Source of the DNA: Fusobacterium varium
Lineage (GTDB): Bacteria; Fusobacteriota; Fusobacteriia; Fusobacteriales; Fusobacteriaceae
Assembly: GCA_002356455.1 (NCBI GenBank)
Contig: AP017970.1
Coordinates: 1 to 64,000 of the forward strand
DNA: 64,000 nt
Direction of reading: 5' to 3'
Positions 39,035 through 47,644 of the stretch are shown piece by piece; within the stretch, counting starts at the first letter, position 1; each line of letters opens with the position of its first letter. A program made the position numbers and the translations under genes. Under the pieces are notes generated by a model. The model saw only the letters and a program-made list of their open reading frames with translations. It had not been told where the DNA came from and did no database searches.

Positions 39035-40003
39035 TTATATCTCAAATTGAGGATATATTTTAGTGATATTTTCTTCTTCAATACCAATATACTTTAATGT
39101 TTGTTCTGCTGAAGAGTGATTAAAAGCTTTCATTAGAAGTGCAATATTTAAAGTTCCTTTATATACATGATATCCCCATGTTTTTCTTAGAGAATGTGAT
39201 CCAATAGGATATTCAATACTAAGCATATCACGTAGCTTATGAAATTCTTGGCTAACTCCATTAACACTAATAGGACTATCAATTTTATGTTTGGTATTGT
39301 AACGTGAAAGGCTCTTAAATATATAACCTTCTTTTGTAGAAAAACCTATAGACTTATAATAAGCTTTTAATTCTTTAATAGCTTTTTGACAAGTCTTATT
39401 AAAAGCAATAGTTCTAATCTTCTGAGTTTTCTTTTCTTTTATAGTAACTTCCCAGTTAGGATTAATCATTTCAAATCTTAGTTGAGCTAGATCAGAAATT
39501 CTAAGTCCTACATTTACCCCAATATTAATAAAATTAAGGAAACTAATTTTATTAATCTCTCCCAGATACTTTCTAATATTTTCTAAATCTTTTTCTTTTA
39601 GTCTTTTTACTTCTTGTCCTTTTTGATTTTGATTCATTGGTAAAACTCTCCCTATAGAATAATAATATTTTTCTGAATGGGTATCATAAATAGCATTTGT
39701 GAAAAATCCCATTTGAAATATTATATCATGTAACTGGTAAAAAAAATAGCTGTATATAACAGTTGAAAAATCAAAAAAAATACAGATTACCTCAATATAG
39801 TCAATTATGTTTATACTTTTATTCTTTAGATACATAAGTTGCAAGGCATACCCTAGTTGATGAGAAGGTTTCTCCAATTTTTTTATTCTTAAAATTTCAC
39901 TTTTTGAAAGGATAAAATGGGTATTTAAATTTTTTTCGTTAACTAAAAAATTTATATTCTCTTCATTTTCCTTCTTAGAGAGAATTGTATTTCTATATTT
40001 CAT
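39035..40003 (-). CDS. Tyrosine recombinase with a Tn3-transposase-like N-terminal segment
   Basis: A 322-aa integrase. Catalytic residues are Arg168 (VGLRISDL), Lys193 region (KKTQKIRT), His270 and Arg273 (GSHSLRKTWGYH), His296 (FNHSSAEQT) and Tyr305 (LKYIGI). Residues ~30-60 (FILSKSEILRI, then SHQLGYALQLMYLK) look like the DUF4158 start of Tn3-family transposases instead of a usual arm domain. Its ATG overlaps the resolvase stop by 11 nt, so both are made together. It likely resolves multimers or moves a module. Confidence 0.85.
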   Translation of the reverse strand: MKYRNTILSKKENEENINFLVNEKNLNTHFILSKSEILRIKKLEKPSHQLGYALQLMYLKNKSINIIDYIEVICIFFDFSTVIYSYFFYQLHDIIFQMGFFTNAIYDTHSEKYYYSIGRVLPMNQNQKGQEVKRLKEKDLENIRKYLGEINKISFLNFINIGVNVGLRISDLAQLRFEMINPNWEVTIKEKKTQKIRTIAFNKTCQKAIKELKAYYKSIGFSTKEGYIFKSLSRYNTKHKIDSPISVNGVSQEFHKLRDMLSIEYPIGSHSLRKTWGYHVYKGTLNIALLMKAFNHSSAEQTLKYIGIEEENITKIYPQFEI

Positions 40004-40580
40004 TTAAGTTTCCTTTCTGTATATCTTCCCAGTCTTTAAGTAACTTATAAAATGTTGTTTTTTTAAGTTTTAGCATTTCCATAGCTCTAGTTCCTGTAAT
40101 CTCTCTAGTTTTCCAACTATGATAAACATTCTCCCAATTTTCTGGAAAAGGGATAGGTTTACGCCCTTTGTACTTTCCTAATTCTTTTGCTATCAATATT
40201 CCTTCCTTTTGACGTTCTAAAAGATTAGTTCTTTCAAATTCGTTTATAGCAGCTATCATAGTTAGCATTAGCTTTCCAGTAGGTGTAGATGTATCAATAT
40301 TTTCTTTAAAGGAGACTAAGTTTACTCTTTTTTTAGCTAAAAGATCTGTTATATGCAAAAGATCTTTAGTTGATCTAGCTAATCTAGAAAAGTCATGGAC
40401 ATAAACAGTATCTTCTTCTCTAACAAACTCTAGCATATTTTTAAGTTCAGGTCGTCCCTCAATATCTTTACCAGATACTTTTTCAATATATAGTTTTTCC
40501 ACTTTGACCTCTTTCATCTTCACCAATTGGCGACCTTCATTTTGATCTACAGTGGAAACTCTCACATATCCGACTTTCAT
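39993..40580 (-). CDS. Serine resolvase/invertase
   Basis: A 195-aa small serine recombinase. The catalytic Ser9 is in VGYVRVSTVDQ, then FVREEDTVYVHDFSRLARST, GKLMLTMIAAINEFERTNLLERQ and a C-terminal helix-turn-helix (TGTRAMEMLKLKKTTFYKLL). The ATG at 40580 has GGAGGAA upstream; a TTG four codons earlier is inside that site. It should bind a res site in the gap upstream and resolve cointegrates or dimers. Confidence 0.95.
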   Translation of the reverse strand: MKVGYVRVSTVDQNEGRQLVKMKEVKVEKLYIEKVSGKDIEGRPELKNMLEFVREEDTVYVHDFSRLARSTKDLLHITDLLAKKRVNLVSFKENIDTSTPTGKLMLTMIAAINEFERTNLLERQKEGILIAKELGKYKGRKPIPFPENWENVYHSWKTREITGTRAMEMLKLKKTTFYKLLKDWEDIQKGNLNEI

Positions 40581-40621
40581 TTCTTCCTCCAATAATTAAA
40601 ATTCTTGAATATATTATACAA

Positions 40622-40735
40622 TGATGTTCGTTTTAAGTAAATAGCAAACATATGTTTATAAAATACGTTCGAAAATTATTTTTATAACTTTATAATATTA
40701 ATTTCAATATGTTTGTTTGAACTACACCCTATTAG
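40622..40735. other. Candidate res site
   Basis: Upstream of the resolvase lie related, partly inverted TGTTYG motifs: GATGTTCGTTTTAAG, TAGCAAACATATG, TACGTTCGAAAA and ATATGTTTGTTTGAAC. Such dispersed half-sites are typical of three-subsite res regions. The gap 40581-40917 also holds 28-nt repeat copy 2 and the terminator of the next gene. Confidence 0.4.
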
Positions 40736-40807
40736 AACAAGATGTTTTCAAAGAATCTAACTTTATTTTAAAAATATTTTATAACATTAATTGATAATTA
40801 AGAGTAA

Positions 40808-40834
40808 TAAAAAAGCTACCCTAGTGAGTAGCCA
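40808..40834 (-). terminator. Terminator of the frameshifted lipoprotein gene
   Basis: On the minus strand GGCTAC-TCACTAG-GGTAGC is followed by TTTTTTA. Confidence 0.75.
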
Positions 40835-40860
40835 TTGATTTTATTGAGATAGTTGTAAAT

Positions 40861-40888
40861 TTGGTGCCAAAGGACAAAAAAACCGACG
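40861..40888 (+). repeat. 28-nt repeat, copy 2
   Basis: TTGGTGCCAAAGGA followed by CAAAAAAACCGACG, 25/28 identical to copy 1 at 29488 and in the same orientation. It lies in the loop of a 9-bp stem GAGATAGTT/AACTATCTC (about 40846-40924). Confidence 0.6.
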
Positions 40889-40917
40889 CGAGGCCTAAAT
40901 ATCTTTTCAATATTTAA

Positions 40918-41408
40918 CTATCTCTCATTTTCTTGTGTTCTTGGTCTACCTTTCGGTTTTGCCCAGGTATTTTTCTTTCCTGAAGCTTTTTTTTCTACTT
41001 TCTGATCCTTACTCTTCAAGTATTTATTCTTTGCTTTCTGGGGTAACCTAATATTGCCACCAAAATCGGAGCTACCCCTTACAGGATAATAATTAGGATA
41101 ATAACCTTGTTCAAATCCATAAATAGAAAGGTCTTTATTATAATAATCAGCAGCATAAAAAGAAGGAGGTTTCTCCAGTTCTTTATATTTTTTATGCTTA
41201 ATTAAATTTAGAAAATTAATTAAATAACTTAAATCATTTATCTCTTTTTCTTCTTTTTTATAACCATAAGATGGACTTTCTATAAAAACACCTGATATTT
41301 CTACTAATACTTGTAACATAAGATTTTTTGATGGTACCGGCTTTTTTCACAACTAGTAAACACTGAATTAAGAAATAATAAGAAAAATAAAATTATATAT
41401 TTTTTCAT
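40918..41408 (-). pseudogene. Frameshifted lipoprotein, paralogue of the gene at 43028
   Basis: The start (41406-41408, AGGAGGA upstream) encodes a lipoprotein signal: KKYIILFFLLFLNSVFTSC with Cys20, then a run of six A (41342-41347 on the plus strand as T). One more A would join it to the long frame VPSKNLMLQVLVEISGVFIE that continues to 40918. That part matches NPSQELMVQVLTEIQGIKV of the lipoprotein at 43028-43657, so the two are paralogues. The C-terminus is Lys-rich. A real frameshift, phase switching or a sequencing error are all possible. Confidence 0.75.
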
Positions 41409-41498
41409 TTAAAATCCTCCTAAATTTTAGTAAAGCTACTAATATACCTGTCTTTCTATTCCATATTAAAATCTAATATTTTTTAAATGTTTATAATA

Positions 41499-42551
41499 TT
41501 AATGCCATACTTTCGGTTTTGCATTTTTATAAACTTCTTCAAAATTAACTGTTTTTTTAGGTTTTCCAAGAATATTATAATCTCTAATACCTATAAATCT
41601 ACCATTTTCATCATAAAATTCTTCTGTTTCAATTTTGCCATTTTCATTATAATGTTTCCAAGTTCCATAGGGTTTTCCATTTTTAAATAGTGAATGTAAA
41701 CGAATTTTCCCATTTTTATAGTATTCAAACCATTCACCAGTAGGAGTTCCTTTGTCATATTGAGATATCGTAAATAATTTCCCAGAATCATAGTATGATT
41801 TTGAAATTCCCTGTCTTTTTCCTAGCTTATAATTTTCATCTAAAATTAAAATTCCTTTCTTATTATATAGCTGATAACTTCCATCTATTTCTCCCTCTTT
41901 ATATTCTATTATAAACTTAGAACCATTTCTCTTATCTATAACAACCCATTTTCCTATCCTTTTTTCAAGTAAATTATATTTTCCTTTACTTCGAGTAGCT
42001 ATTTTTGTGGAGTTAGGAGGATAATTTACATTAAATGTTTTTCTCTCATATTCAGTTGTAAAAACATAGTTTAAAATCTCTATATCATATTCTGATAAGT
42101 TTTTTTGATACTTTACCTTTCTTATAATTTCACCAGAAGAACTATACTCAATTAAGTAATCAGTAAGTGGAATTGTACCTTTAGCATCTTGATAAACTCC
42201 TAATAATTTCCCTCTAGAATAGTTTTTTACTGCCATTAAATTTCCATTAGGATGATAATAAAAATTTAATCTATCTAAAAGATCATTCTTATAATTTTCA
42301 TCTTTGTATAATTTTCCATTATCAAAGTAAACTTTACACTGACCATTAAGAATTCCTTGTACAACCTTAGCCTTCATGTAGATTTTATTAGTTTTCTTGT
42401 AATTGTCTTTATCAATATAATATATTTCAACCTCTCCATTATAAAGCTTTCCCTTATAGTAATATTTATGATTTTTTATACTTAATAAATCTTCATCTAT
42501 TGCAAATATACTAAAAGACATTAGTATATAGAAAAATAGTTTTTTTATCAT
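41499..42551 (-). CDS. Secreted YwqK/MORN-like repeat protein
   Basis: A 350-aa protein with a signal peptide (IKKLFFYILMSFSIFA) followed by about ten ~23-residue repeats with the pattern YYxNGKLxxxxxYKxGxxxG (KVYFDNGKLYKDENYKND, FYHPNGNLMAVKNYSRGKLLG, YYDSGKLFTISQYDKGTPTG). It would be periplasmic or surface-exposed. Its function is unknown; the fold is a repeated beta-hairpin. It belongs to a cluster of four such genes between 41.5 and 46.2 kb. Confidence 0.75.
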   Translation of the reverse strand: MIKKLFFYILMSFSIFAIDEDLLSIKNHKYYYKGKLYNGEVEIYYIDKDNYKKTNKIYMKAKVVQGILNGQCKVYFDNGKLYKDENYKNDLLDRLNFYYHPNGNLMAVKNYSRGKLLGVYQDAKGTIPLTDYLIEYSSSGEIIRKVKYQKNLSEYDIEILNYVFTTEYERKTFNVNYPPNSTKIATRSKGKYNLLEKRIGKWVVIDKRNGSKFIIEYKEGEIDGSYQLYNKKGILILDENYKLGKRQGISKSYYDSGKLFTISQYDKGTPTGEWFEYYKNGKIRLHSLFKNGKPYGTWKHYNENGKIETEEFYDENGRFIGIRDYNILGKPKKTVNFEEVYKNAKPKVWH

Positions 42552-42576
42552 AATTTATAGCCACCTCATATTAATA

Positions 42577-42900
42577 TTAAAAAAATTCTCCCACAAATAA
42601 CTCTACATCCTGTTTTAATGTTTTAATTTTTTTATCATTTTCATAAATATAATGTATACCTACTGTACTATCAGCAGCAGTTTTTCTATCACCATAATAT
42701 TTTTTCCAGTTACCACAACGACGTCCATTTCTATATTCTATTTCATATTTTAGACTTCCATCAGCATAGTAAACTCTTTCAATACCATCTATTTTTCCAT
42801 CCTTATAAGGAGTTACAATGGCTATAGAATTGGGATATTTATTATAAAATGTTGATTTTCCATGTTTTTTCCCAAATTTATAAAAAGTTTCGCTTTTCAT
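42577..42900 (-). CDS. YwqK/MORN-like repeat protein, probably 5'-truncated
   Basis: A 107-aa ORF of three repeats (SETFYKFGKKHGKSTFYNK, ERVYYADGSLKYEIEYRNG). No ribosome site or signal peptide precedes the ATG. The reading frame continues upstream as repeat-like text (FTGKSIIYYFGTLTG) to a stop near 42950, so the original N-terminus seems lost. It lies 25 nt upstream of the secreted repeat gene, on the same strand. Confidence 0.5.
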   Translation of the reverse strand: MKSETFYKFGKKHGKSTFYNKYPNSIAIVTPYKDGKIDGIERVYYADGSLKYEIEYRNGRRCGNWKKYYGDRKTAADSTVGIHYIYENDKKIKTLKQDVELFVGEFF

Positions 42901-43027
42901 TCCCGTTAAAGTTCCAAAATAATAAATTATTGATTTTCCTGTAAATTTTATTTATATTTTTTATTTGAAAAAAGAAATCATTTCTTTTAAAATTCTAAAC
43001 AACAATTCTTTTTTTCATCTTCATTTC

Positions 43028-43657
43028 TTACTTTTGAATTTTATACATCCAGTATGGAATCCTTACACGATAGTAGGAAGTAAGATTTCTCTCTAAGTAG
43101 ATAACATTATCCCTTTGTAAATAGGGAATCTTTGCTTGATAAGTTTTTATATTTCCATCTTTATAAATTATAGCTATTTCAGGAGACTCTAAAACTTTAA
43201 CACGAGCTTCTATATCGTCACGTATACTCGTTGGCTCTAAATCTTGATATTTTACTCGTAATAATTTATACTTACCCTTGAATATAAATGCTATTGCGTC
43301 TGTTAAATCCAAAGATGGATTTTGAAGTTTCAAAAAATATATTCCTGATATAAATTCAACATAATACAATTCATTATTGTCATAACGACTAGCAATAAAG
43401 TCAGGATGAGCCTTAAGTTTTTCTACTTTTTTATTTTTTAGTAAATCTTTAAAATTATTATTAAAAGCATTTTCGTCTTTTACAGGATTATGAAAATTGC
43501 CATCGTTGATTACTTTAATTCCTTGTATCTCTGTTAATACCTGAACCATTAGTTCTTGTGAAGGGTTTTGAATTTTCCAAACGACTTGATAATCTCCTAT
43601 TCTTCCACAACTGATAAAAAATAATATGCTAAAAAGTAAAATTAATTTTTTCTTCAT
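43028..43657 (-). CDS. Lipoprotein of unknown function
   Basis: A 209-aa lipoprotein: KKKLILLFSILFFISC with Cys17. The mature part has QNPSQELMVQVLTEIQGIKV, then FKDLLKNKKVEKLKAHPDFI and a C-terminus rich in beta strands (YYRVRIPYWMYKIQK). It is paralogous to the frameshifted gene at 40918-41408. It is 9 nt downstream of the 517-aa repeat-type gene, suggesting a lipoprotein/secreted-protein pair. Confidence 0.7.
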   Translation of the reverse strand: MKKKLILLFSILFFISCGRIGDYQVVWKIQNPSQELMVQVLTEIQGIKVINDGNFHNPVKDENAFNNNFKDLLKNKKVEKLKAHPDFIASRYDNNELYYVEFISGIYFLKLQNPSLDLTDAIAFIFKGKYKLLRVKYQDLEPTSIRDDIEARVKVLESPEIAIIYKDGNIKTYQAKIPYLQRDNVIYLERNLTSYYRVRIPYWMYKIQK

Positions 43658-43666
43658 AGTTCTCCT

Positions 43667-45220
43667 TTAATCACTTATTCCATAAAAATATCTTTTTTTG
43701 CTTATTTTTATCCTTTTAGAGTTTATATATATTCCAAATTCTGTTAATCTATTATCTGCATCATAATCCCAATAACATATTGGAATCCCTTTTATATAAT
43801 ATACTTTTGAATAAATTTGACCAGCATAATTAAATATCCACATTCCATCTTTTTTATTTTTTTTATAATATCCTTTTTCAATTATTTGAGTCGAAGAATC
43901 TAGCGAAACAGGATAAGATTTGCTATATATCTCTGTATATCCATTTTTAAGAATATCTGAAATTCCATTTTTTAAATTTAAATCAGATACAGTGCCATAA
44001 AAAATCTCTTTTACATAAAAATAATCCCATTCTTTTGGATGCCTTTCCATTAAAACATAACACCATTTTTCTGTTTTATTGTTATAGAGAGTATATAATC
44101 TAGTGTTTAAACTTTCATAGAGAAGCTGTCCTTTTGAAACATCTAATTCTTGAAATTCTGTCTTGTATCTCTCTTTTAATTTTCCATTTTTGTCTTTTTG
44201 CCAATTTCGTATCTGTTTAAAATCATCATAATTTTCTACAACTTTTTCGCGATTTCCATTGCTTGAATATGTATACAATATTTTTTTAGACAAAATGCCA
44301 TTTCTGTAAATATATTCTTTTTGAACTCTTGAAGTATTTAAATCATAAAATATATCTTGTGATATTTTAGGCTCAAAACTTTGAATAATACTCTCCTTTA
44401 ATATTTTTTTATCTTTATATTCTACTTTTCTAATAACTCCATCTCCAGAGCTTCCATAATTTTTATAATAAGCAATACCAGTTATAGGATAGTAATTCTT
44501 CCCAAGTTCTCCTTCACAATAAGAAAACAATGAATAAATATTTCTTGTACCTGAATAATAGAAAACATAATAATTTTTACTATTATCAATATAAACTAAT
44601 TCATTACCTAAGTTAACACGTAAAAATTTTAAATTTTCACTTAATAAATTTTTATCAAATTCCTTTTTAATATTATATAAAAACTCTCTTGTATCCAACT
44701 CAACAAAAGGTAACTTGTCATTTAAATATTTTTTTAATTTATCTATTGAAAAATTTTTATCAGTTGAAAATAATCTTTTTATTTCTTGATTTTGTTCCTC
44801 ATTTAAGAAGTCATAAAATTTATCATCTTCAGAGGAATAATAATATATTTTTATATAATTTTTCCCATCTTTTTTTAAAACTAAGCATATTTCTTCATTA
44901 TCATCAAAATTTAAATTAATAGTAAATATGTCTATAATTGAATAATTTTTTGAAATATTATCTACTAAAATACTGATTTCTTCTTCATAGTAATCATAGT
45001 ACTCTTTTTCATGGGAATCATAGTACTCTTCTTCAGAATTATCATTCCATACTTTTTGCACTATCTTTTCTATTCCTTCAACATATATTTTAATTTCATT
45101 TCTCTTTTTAGTTGTCTTTATCTTTCCAATTATTGGGGAATTGGTGTATGATTTTAATTTTATCTCTTCACTAAAACAAAGATTTATTAATAATAAAAAT
45201 ATAAAAATAATCCTAAACAT
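43667..45220 (-). CDS. Large secreted protein with YwqK-like C-terminal repeats
   Basis: A 517-aa protein with a signal peptide (FRIIFIFLLLINLCFSEE). The N-terminal ~250 residues are Asp/Glu/Tyr-rich with no recognised fold. The C-terminal half contains degenerate repeats (YIYRNGILSKKILYTYSSNG, KGYYKKNKKDGMWIFNYAG). It is probably periplasmic or exported. AAAGGAAAAA lies before the ATG. The function is unknown. Confidence 0.65.
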   Translation of the reverse strand: MFRIIFIFLLLINLCFSEEIKLKSYTNSPIIGKIKTTKKRNEIKIYVEGIEKIVQKVWNDNSEEEYYDSHEKEYYDYYEEEISILVDNISKNYSIIDIFTINLNFDDNEEICLVLKKDGKNYIKIYYYSSEDDKFYDFLNEEQNQEIKRLFSTDKNFSIDKLKKYLNDKLPFVELDTREFLYNIKKEFDKNLLSENLKFLRVNLGNELVYIDNSKNYYVFYYSGTRNIYSLFSYCEGELGKNYYPITGIAYYKNYGSSGDGVIRKVEYKDKKILKESIIQSFEPKISQDIFYDLNTSRVQKEYIYRNGILSKKILYTYSSNGNREKVVENYDDFKQIRNWQKDKNGKLKERYKTEFQELDVSKGQLLYESLNTRLYTLYNNKTEKWCYVLMERHPKEWDYFYVKEIFYGTVSDLNLKNGISDILKNGYTEIYSKSYPVSLDSSTQIIEKGYYKKNKKDGMWIFNYAGQIYSKVYYIKGIPICYWDYDADNRLTEFGIYINSKRIKISKKRYFYGISD

Positions 45221-45302
45221 TTCATTTTTTCCTTTCTATCCTATTTTAAATTTTTTATAAAATCTGTAAATAGATTTTCATCTAATTAAGTTGTTAACTT
45301 AG

Positions 45303-46214
45303 TTATTGGCTATTTTTTTCATGTTGTCTGATTATAAAATCTTCTAATTCATCAATTTCTTTATCAGTCATACTAACATCTGCTCTTTGTAGTAATTCCC
45401 TTAACTCAACTACCTCAACTATTTTAGGTTTTTTTATTATTCTTTCTAGTATTCCCTTTTTTAATTCTCCATTTTTATATTTTGATTTTTCTATAACTTT
45501 TCCATTTTTAGAATAAATAATTCTTTCACCATGAAGAACTCCATTTTTATAGTTTTCTTCTATATGTAATTCCCCACTTTCATAGTACCACTTGAATATT
45601 CCCTCATAATTATAATATTTTTGATATCCTTCACTTCGTAATTTTCCATTTTTATAATATGTTTTGCTAATACCAATTGGTTTTCCATATTCCCAAAAAC
45701 TATCTTCATATAAATCCCCATCAGTATCATATACCTTTCTACTTCCATGAATTCTTCCACAGTCATCAAATTCCTCTTCTATACTTCCAGCATCATAATA
45801 ATATTTGATTTTTTTAGTATAAATGACCTCTTTATCATAAAATTTCCCATTTTTCTTGACTAAAAACTTCTGTGAATATATATCATAAACAACCTCATCA
45901 TTATTCAATCTGCTATTTTTTATTTCCACAATAAATTCTCCAGTTTTTGAAAAATATTGAGTAATTTCTTCTCCTGTTTCTTTATTAAATATTTCTTTTC
46001 TGAAAGTAGCTCCATTAGAGTAAAATATTTCCTTTATTACATAATTATTTGTATTTTTTTCCATAAATTCCTCGCTCATCCATATTTTGTTATTATTTAT
46101 AATTAACTCTTTTACTCCTAAAACTTCATTTAATGCTTTATGCCTTTCTTCATTTAAAATATAAATAAAAATAAAAGAAAAAATTAATATAAATATTCCT
46201 GTTAATATTTTCAT
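45303..46214 (-). CDS. Membrane-anchored YwqK/MORN-like repeat protein
   Basis: A 303-aa protein with one N-terminal hydrophobic helix (KILTGIFILIFSFIFIYIL) and about seven repeats (YYKNGKLRSEGYQKYYNYEG, WYYESGELHIEENYKNGVLHG). The start at 46214 is preferred: the upstream ATG at 46265 lies in the terminator of the mscS gene. AAGGTAAGG precedes it. The C-terminus is acidic and helical. Function is unknown. Confidence 0.7.
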   Translation of the reverse strand: MKILTGIFILIFSFIFIYILNEERHKALNEVLGVKELIINNNKIWMSEEFMEKNTNNYVIKEIFYSNGATFRKEIFNKETGEEITQYFSKTGEFIVEIKNSRLNNDEVVYDIYSQKFLVKKNGKFYDKEVIYTKKIKYYYDAGSIEEEFDDCGRIHGSRKVYDTDGDLYEDSFWEYGKPIGISKTYYKNGKLRSEGYQKYYNYEGIFKWYYESGELHIEENYKNGVLHGERIIYSKNGKVIEKSKYKNGELKKGILERIIKKPKIVEVVELRELLQRADVSMTDKEIDELEDFIIRQHEKNSQ

Positions 46215-46253
46215 AATTACCTTACCTTTATTTAAAAATTTCTTTATTACAAG

Positions 46254-46288
46254 AAAAATCCCCATATGATTTTATGTGAACGGGGATT
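46254..46288 (-). terminator. Terminator of mscS
   Basis: AATCCCC/GGGGATT stem with further pairing inside, followed on the minus strand by TTTTTC. Confidence 0.8.
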
Positions 46289-46306
46289 AATCTACTTAAA
46301 TTAATA

Positions 46307-47131
46307 TTATTTATTATAAATATCTATTTTTTGATATGGTATCTCTATTCCTTCTTCCTCAAAACATTTTGCCACAGCTTCTGTTAAGGAAAAATATACA
46401 TCCCAGTATGTTTCTTTCTTAGTCCATACTCTATATACATAATCTAATGAACTGGAATTATGCTTCTTCATTCTTATTGTATATCCCATATTATGAAGAA
46501 TTTCTGGATTTTTATCTGCTATTTCAGTCAATACTTTTTTTACTTTTTCTTCTGAAGTTCCATAAGCAACAGAAATTTCTAAATCAACTCTTCTTTCTGG
46601 ATTTCTTGATATGTTTGTTACAGCTGAATTTGCCAATTGGCTGTTTGGAATTATTATTTTTGAATTATCTGGTGTTGTTAAAACAGTATATAAAATATGA
46701 ATACAATCAACTGTCCCATCTCCTGAAGATGTCTTTATGTATTCTCCTTTAAGAAAAGGTTTGAAAAAAAGAATTAATACTCCTCCTGCCAAATTAGATA
46801 AGCTTCCCTGTAAAGCTAAGCCTACTGCTAATCCTGCTGTTCCCAATACTGTTAGTAAAGAAGTTGCTCTAACTCCTAAACTGCCAATTAATAAAAAGAA
46901 AAATCCAATATATATTAACGTTTTTGTTAAAGATAGCATAAAAGATATTAACAGTTCATCTGCATTACTTTTTTCCATTAAAACTTTTAAGGCATGGGCA
47001 CTTATTTTTACTACATATTTCATTATTGAAACTAGGAATATAACCCATAATATTCTTAATATTGTTTCTGGAAGAATTTTCAATATTTCTTCTCCCCATG
47101 ATTCTAATAACTTCAACATATTGCTTTTCAT
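46307..47131 (-). CDS. mscS: MscS-family mechanosensitive channel
   Basis: A 274-aa small-conductance mechanosensitive channel. There are three N-terminal helices; the pore helix GTAGLAVGLALQGSLSNLAGG has the Gly/Ala pattern typical of MscS TM3. The beta domain (GTVDCIHILYTVLTTPDN, PNSQLANSAVTNISRNPERR) and an alpha-beta tail follow. It opens on hypo-osmotic stress to release solutes. The length is normal. An MscS gene on a plasmid, at the end of a surface-protein cluster, is uncommon. Confidence 0.93.
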   Translation of the reverse strand: MKSNMLKLLESWGEEILKILPETILRILWVIFLVSIMKYVVKISAHALKVLMEKSNADELLISFMLSLTKTLIYIGFFFLLIGSLGVRATSLLTVLGTAGLAVGLALQGSLSNLAGGVLILFFKPFLKGEYIKTSSGDGTVDCIHILYTVLTTPDNSKIIIPNSQLANSAVTNISRNPERRVDLEISVAYGTSEEKVKKVLTEIADKNPEILHNMGYTIRMKKHNSSSLDYVYRVWTKKETYWDVYFSLTEAVAKCFEEEGIEIPYQKIDIYNK

Positions 47132-47161
47132 ATTTATAAATATATTTCTCCTCTTATAAAA

Positions 47162-47347
47162 TTATTCTCCACAACATTCATCACATAATTTTACTTTCTT
47201 ATAACCTTGTTTTTTAGCAAAGAAAAGTGCATATTCATCATAGGGAAATTCTCCAAGAAATACAATATTTGAATTTCTTAGAGAATCTGCATATCTACAA
47301 GTTCCTTCATGAATTTTTTGAGTTGCTTTATCTATATAAAAGATCAT
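47162..47347 (-). CDS. Small Cys-rich protein
   Basis: A 61-aa protein with EGTCRYADSL and a terminal CDECCGE, a set of cysteines and one histidine that could bind a metal (pattern H-x3-C ... C-x2-CC). Similar short domains are linked to Ada-type or nucleic-acid metal-binding peptides. It overlaps the HU-like gene by 20 nt. No firm family. Confidence 0.5.
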   Translation of the reverse strand: MIFYIDKATQKIHEGTCRYADSLRNSNIVFLGEFPYDEYALFFAKKQGYKKVKLCDECCGE

Positions 47348-47639
47348 TTTCTTCTTCTCCTATTGTATTAAATCTTTTCTTAAGAAGTTTTCCCTGTTTG
47401 AATATTATTTTCTTACTTGCTGGTATTCTTTCTGCTTTCTTTGTTTTTGGATTATTAAATATTTTTGCTTTTCTTTCTTTTACTTCAAAACTCCCCCAGC
47501 CTTTAAAAGTAACTTTCTCTCCTTCTTTTAAAATATCTACTAATGTTTCCCAGAAAATCTCAACTTTTTCTTTTGCTGTCTTTAAATTTTTTAATTCCCT
47601 AACTCTTCTATATTCTCTTATAAATTCTGTTTCTCTCAT
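47328..47639 (-). CDS. Divergent HU/IHF-like DNA-binding protein
   Basis: A 103-aa protein with the HU core EKVTFKGWGSFEVKERKAKI and an arm-like NNPKTKKAERIPASKK. An extra, basic C-terminal tail (GKLLKKRFNTIGEEEN) makes it longer than the HU at 33272. It is embedded in the operon with the FadA-like gene. AAAGGA lies upstream. Confidence 0.85.
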   Translation of the reverse strand: MRETEFIREYRRVRELKNLKTAKEKVEIFWETLVDILKEGEKVTFKGWGSFEVKERKAKIFNNPKTKKAERIPASKKIIFKQGKLLKKRFNTIGEEENDLLYR

Positions 47640-47644
47640 AATTT

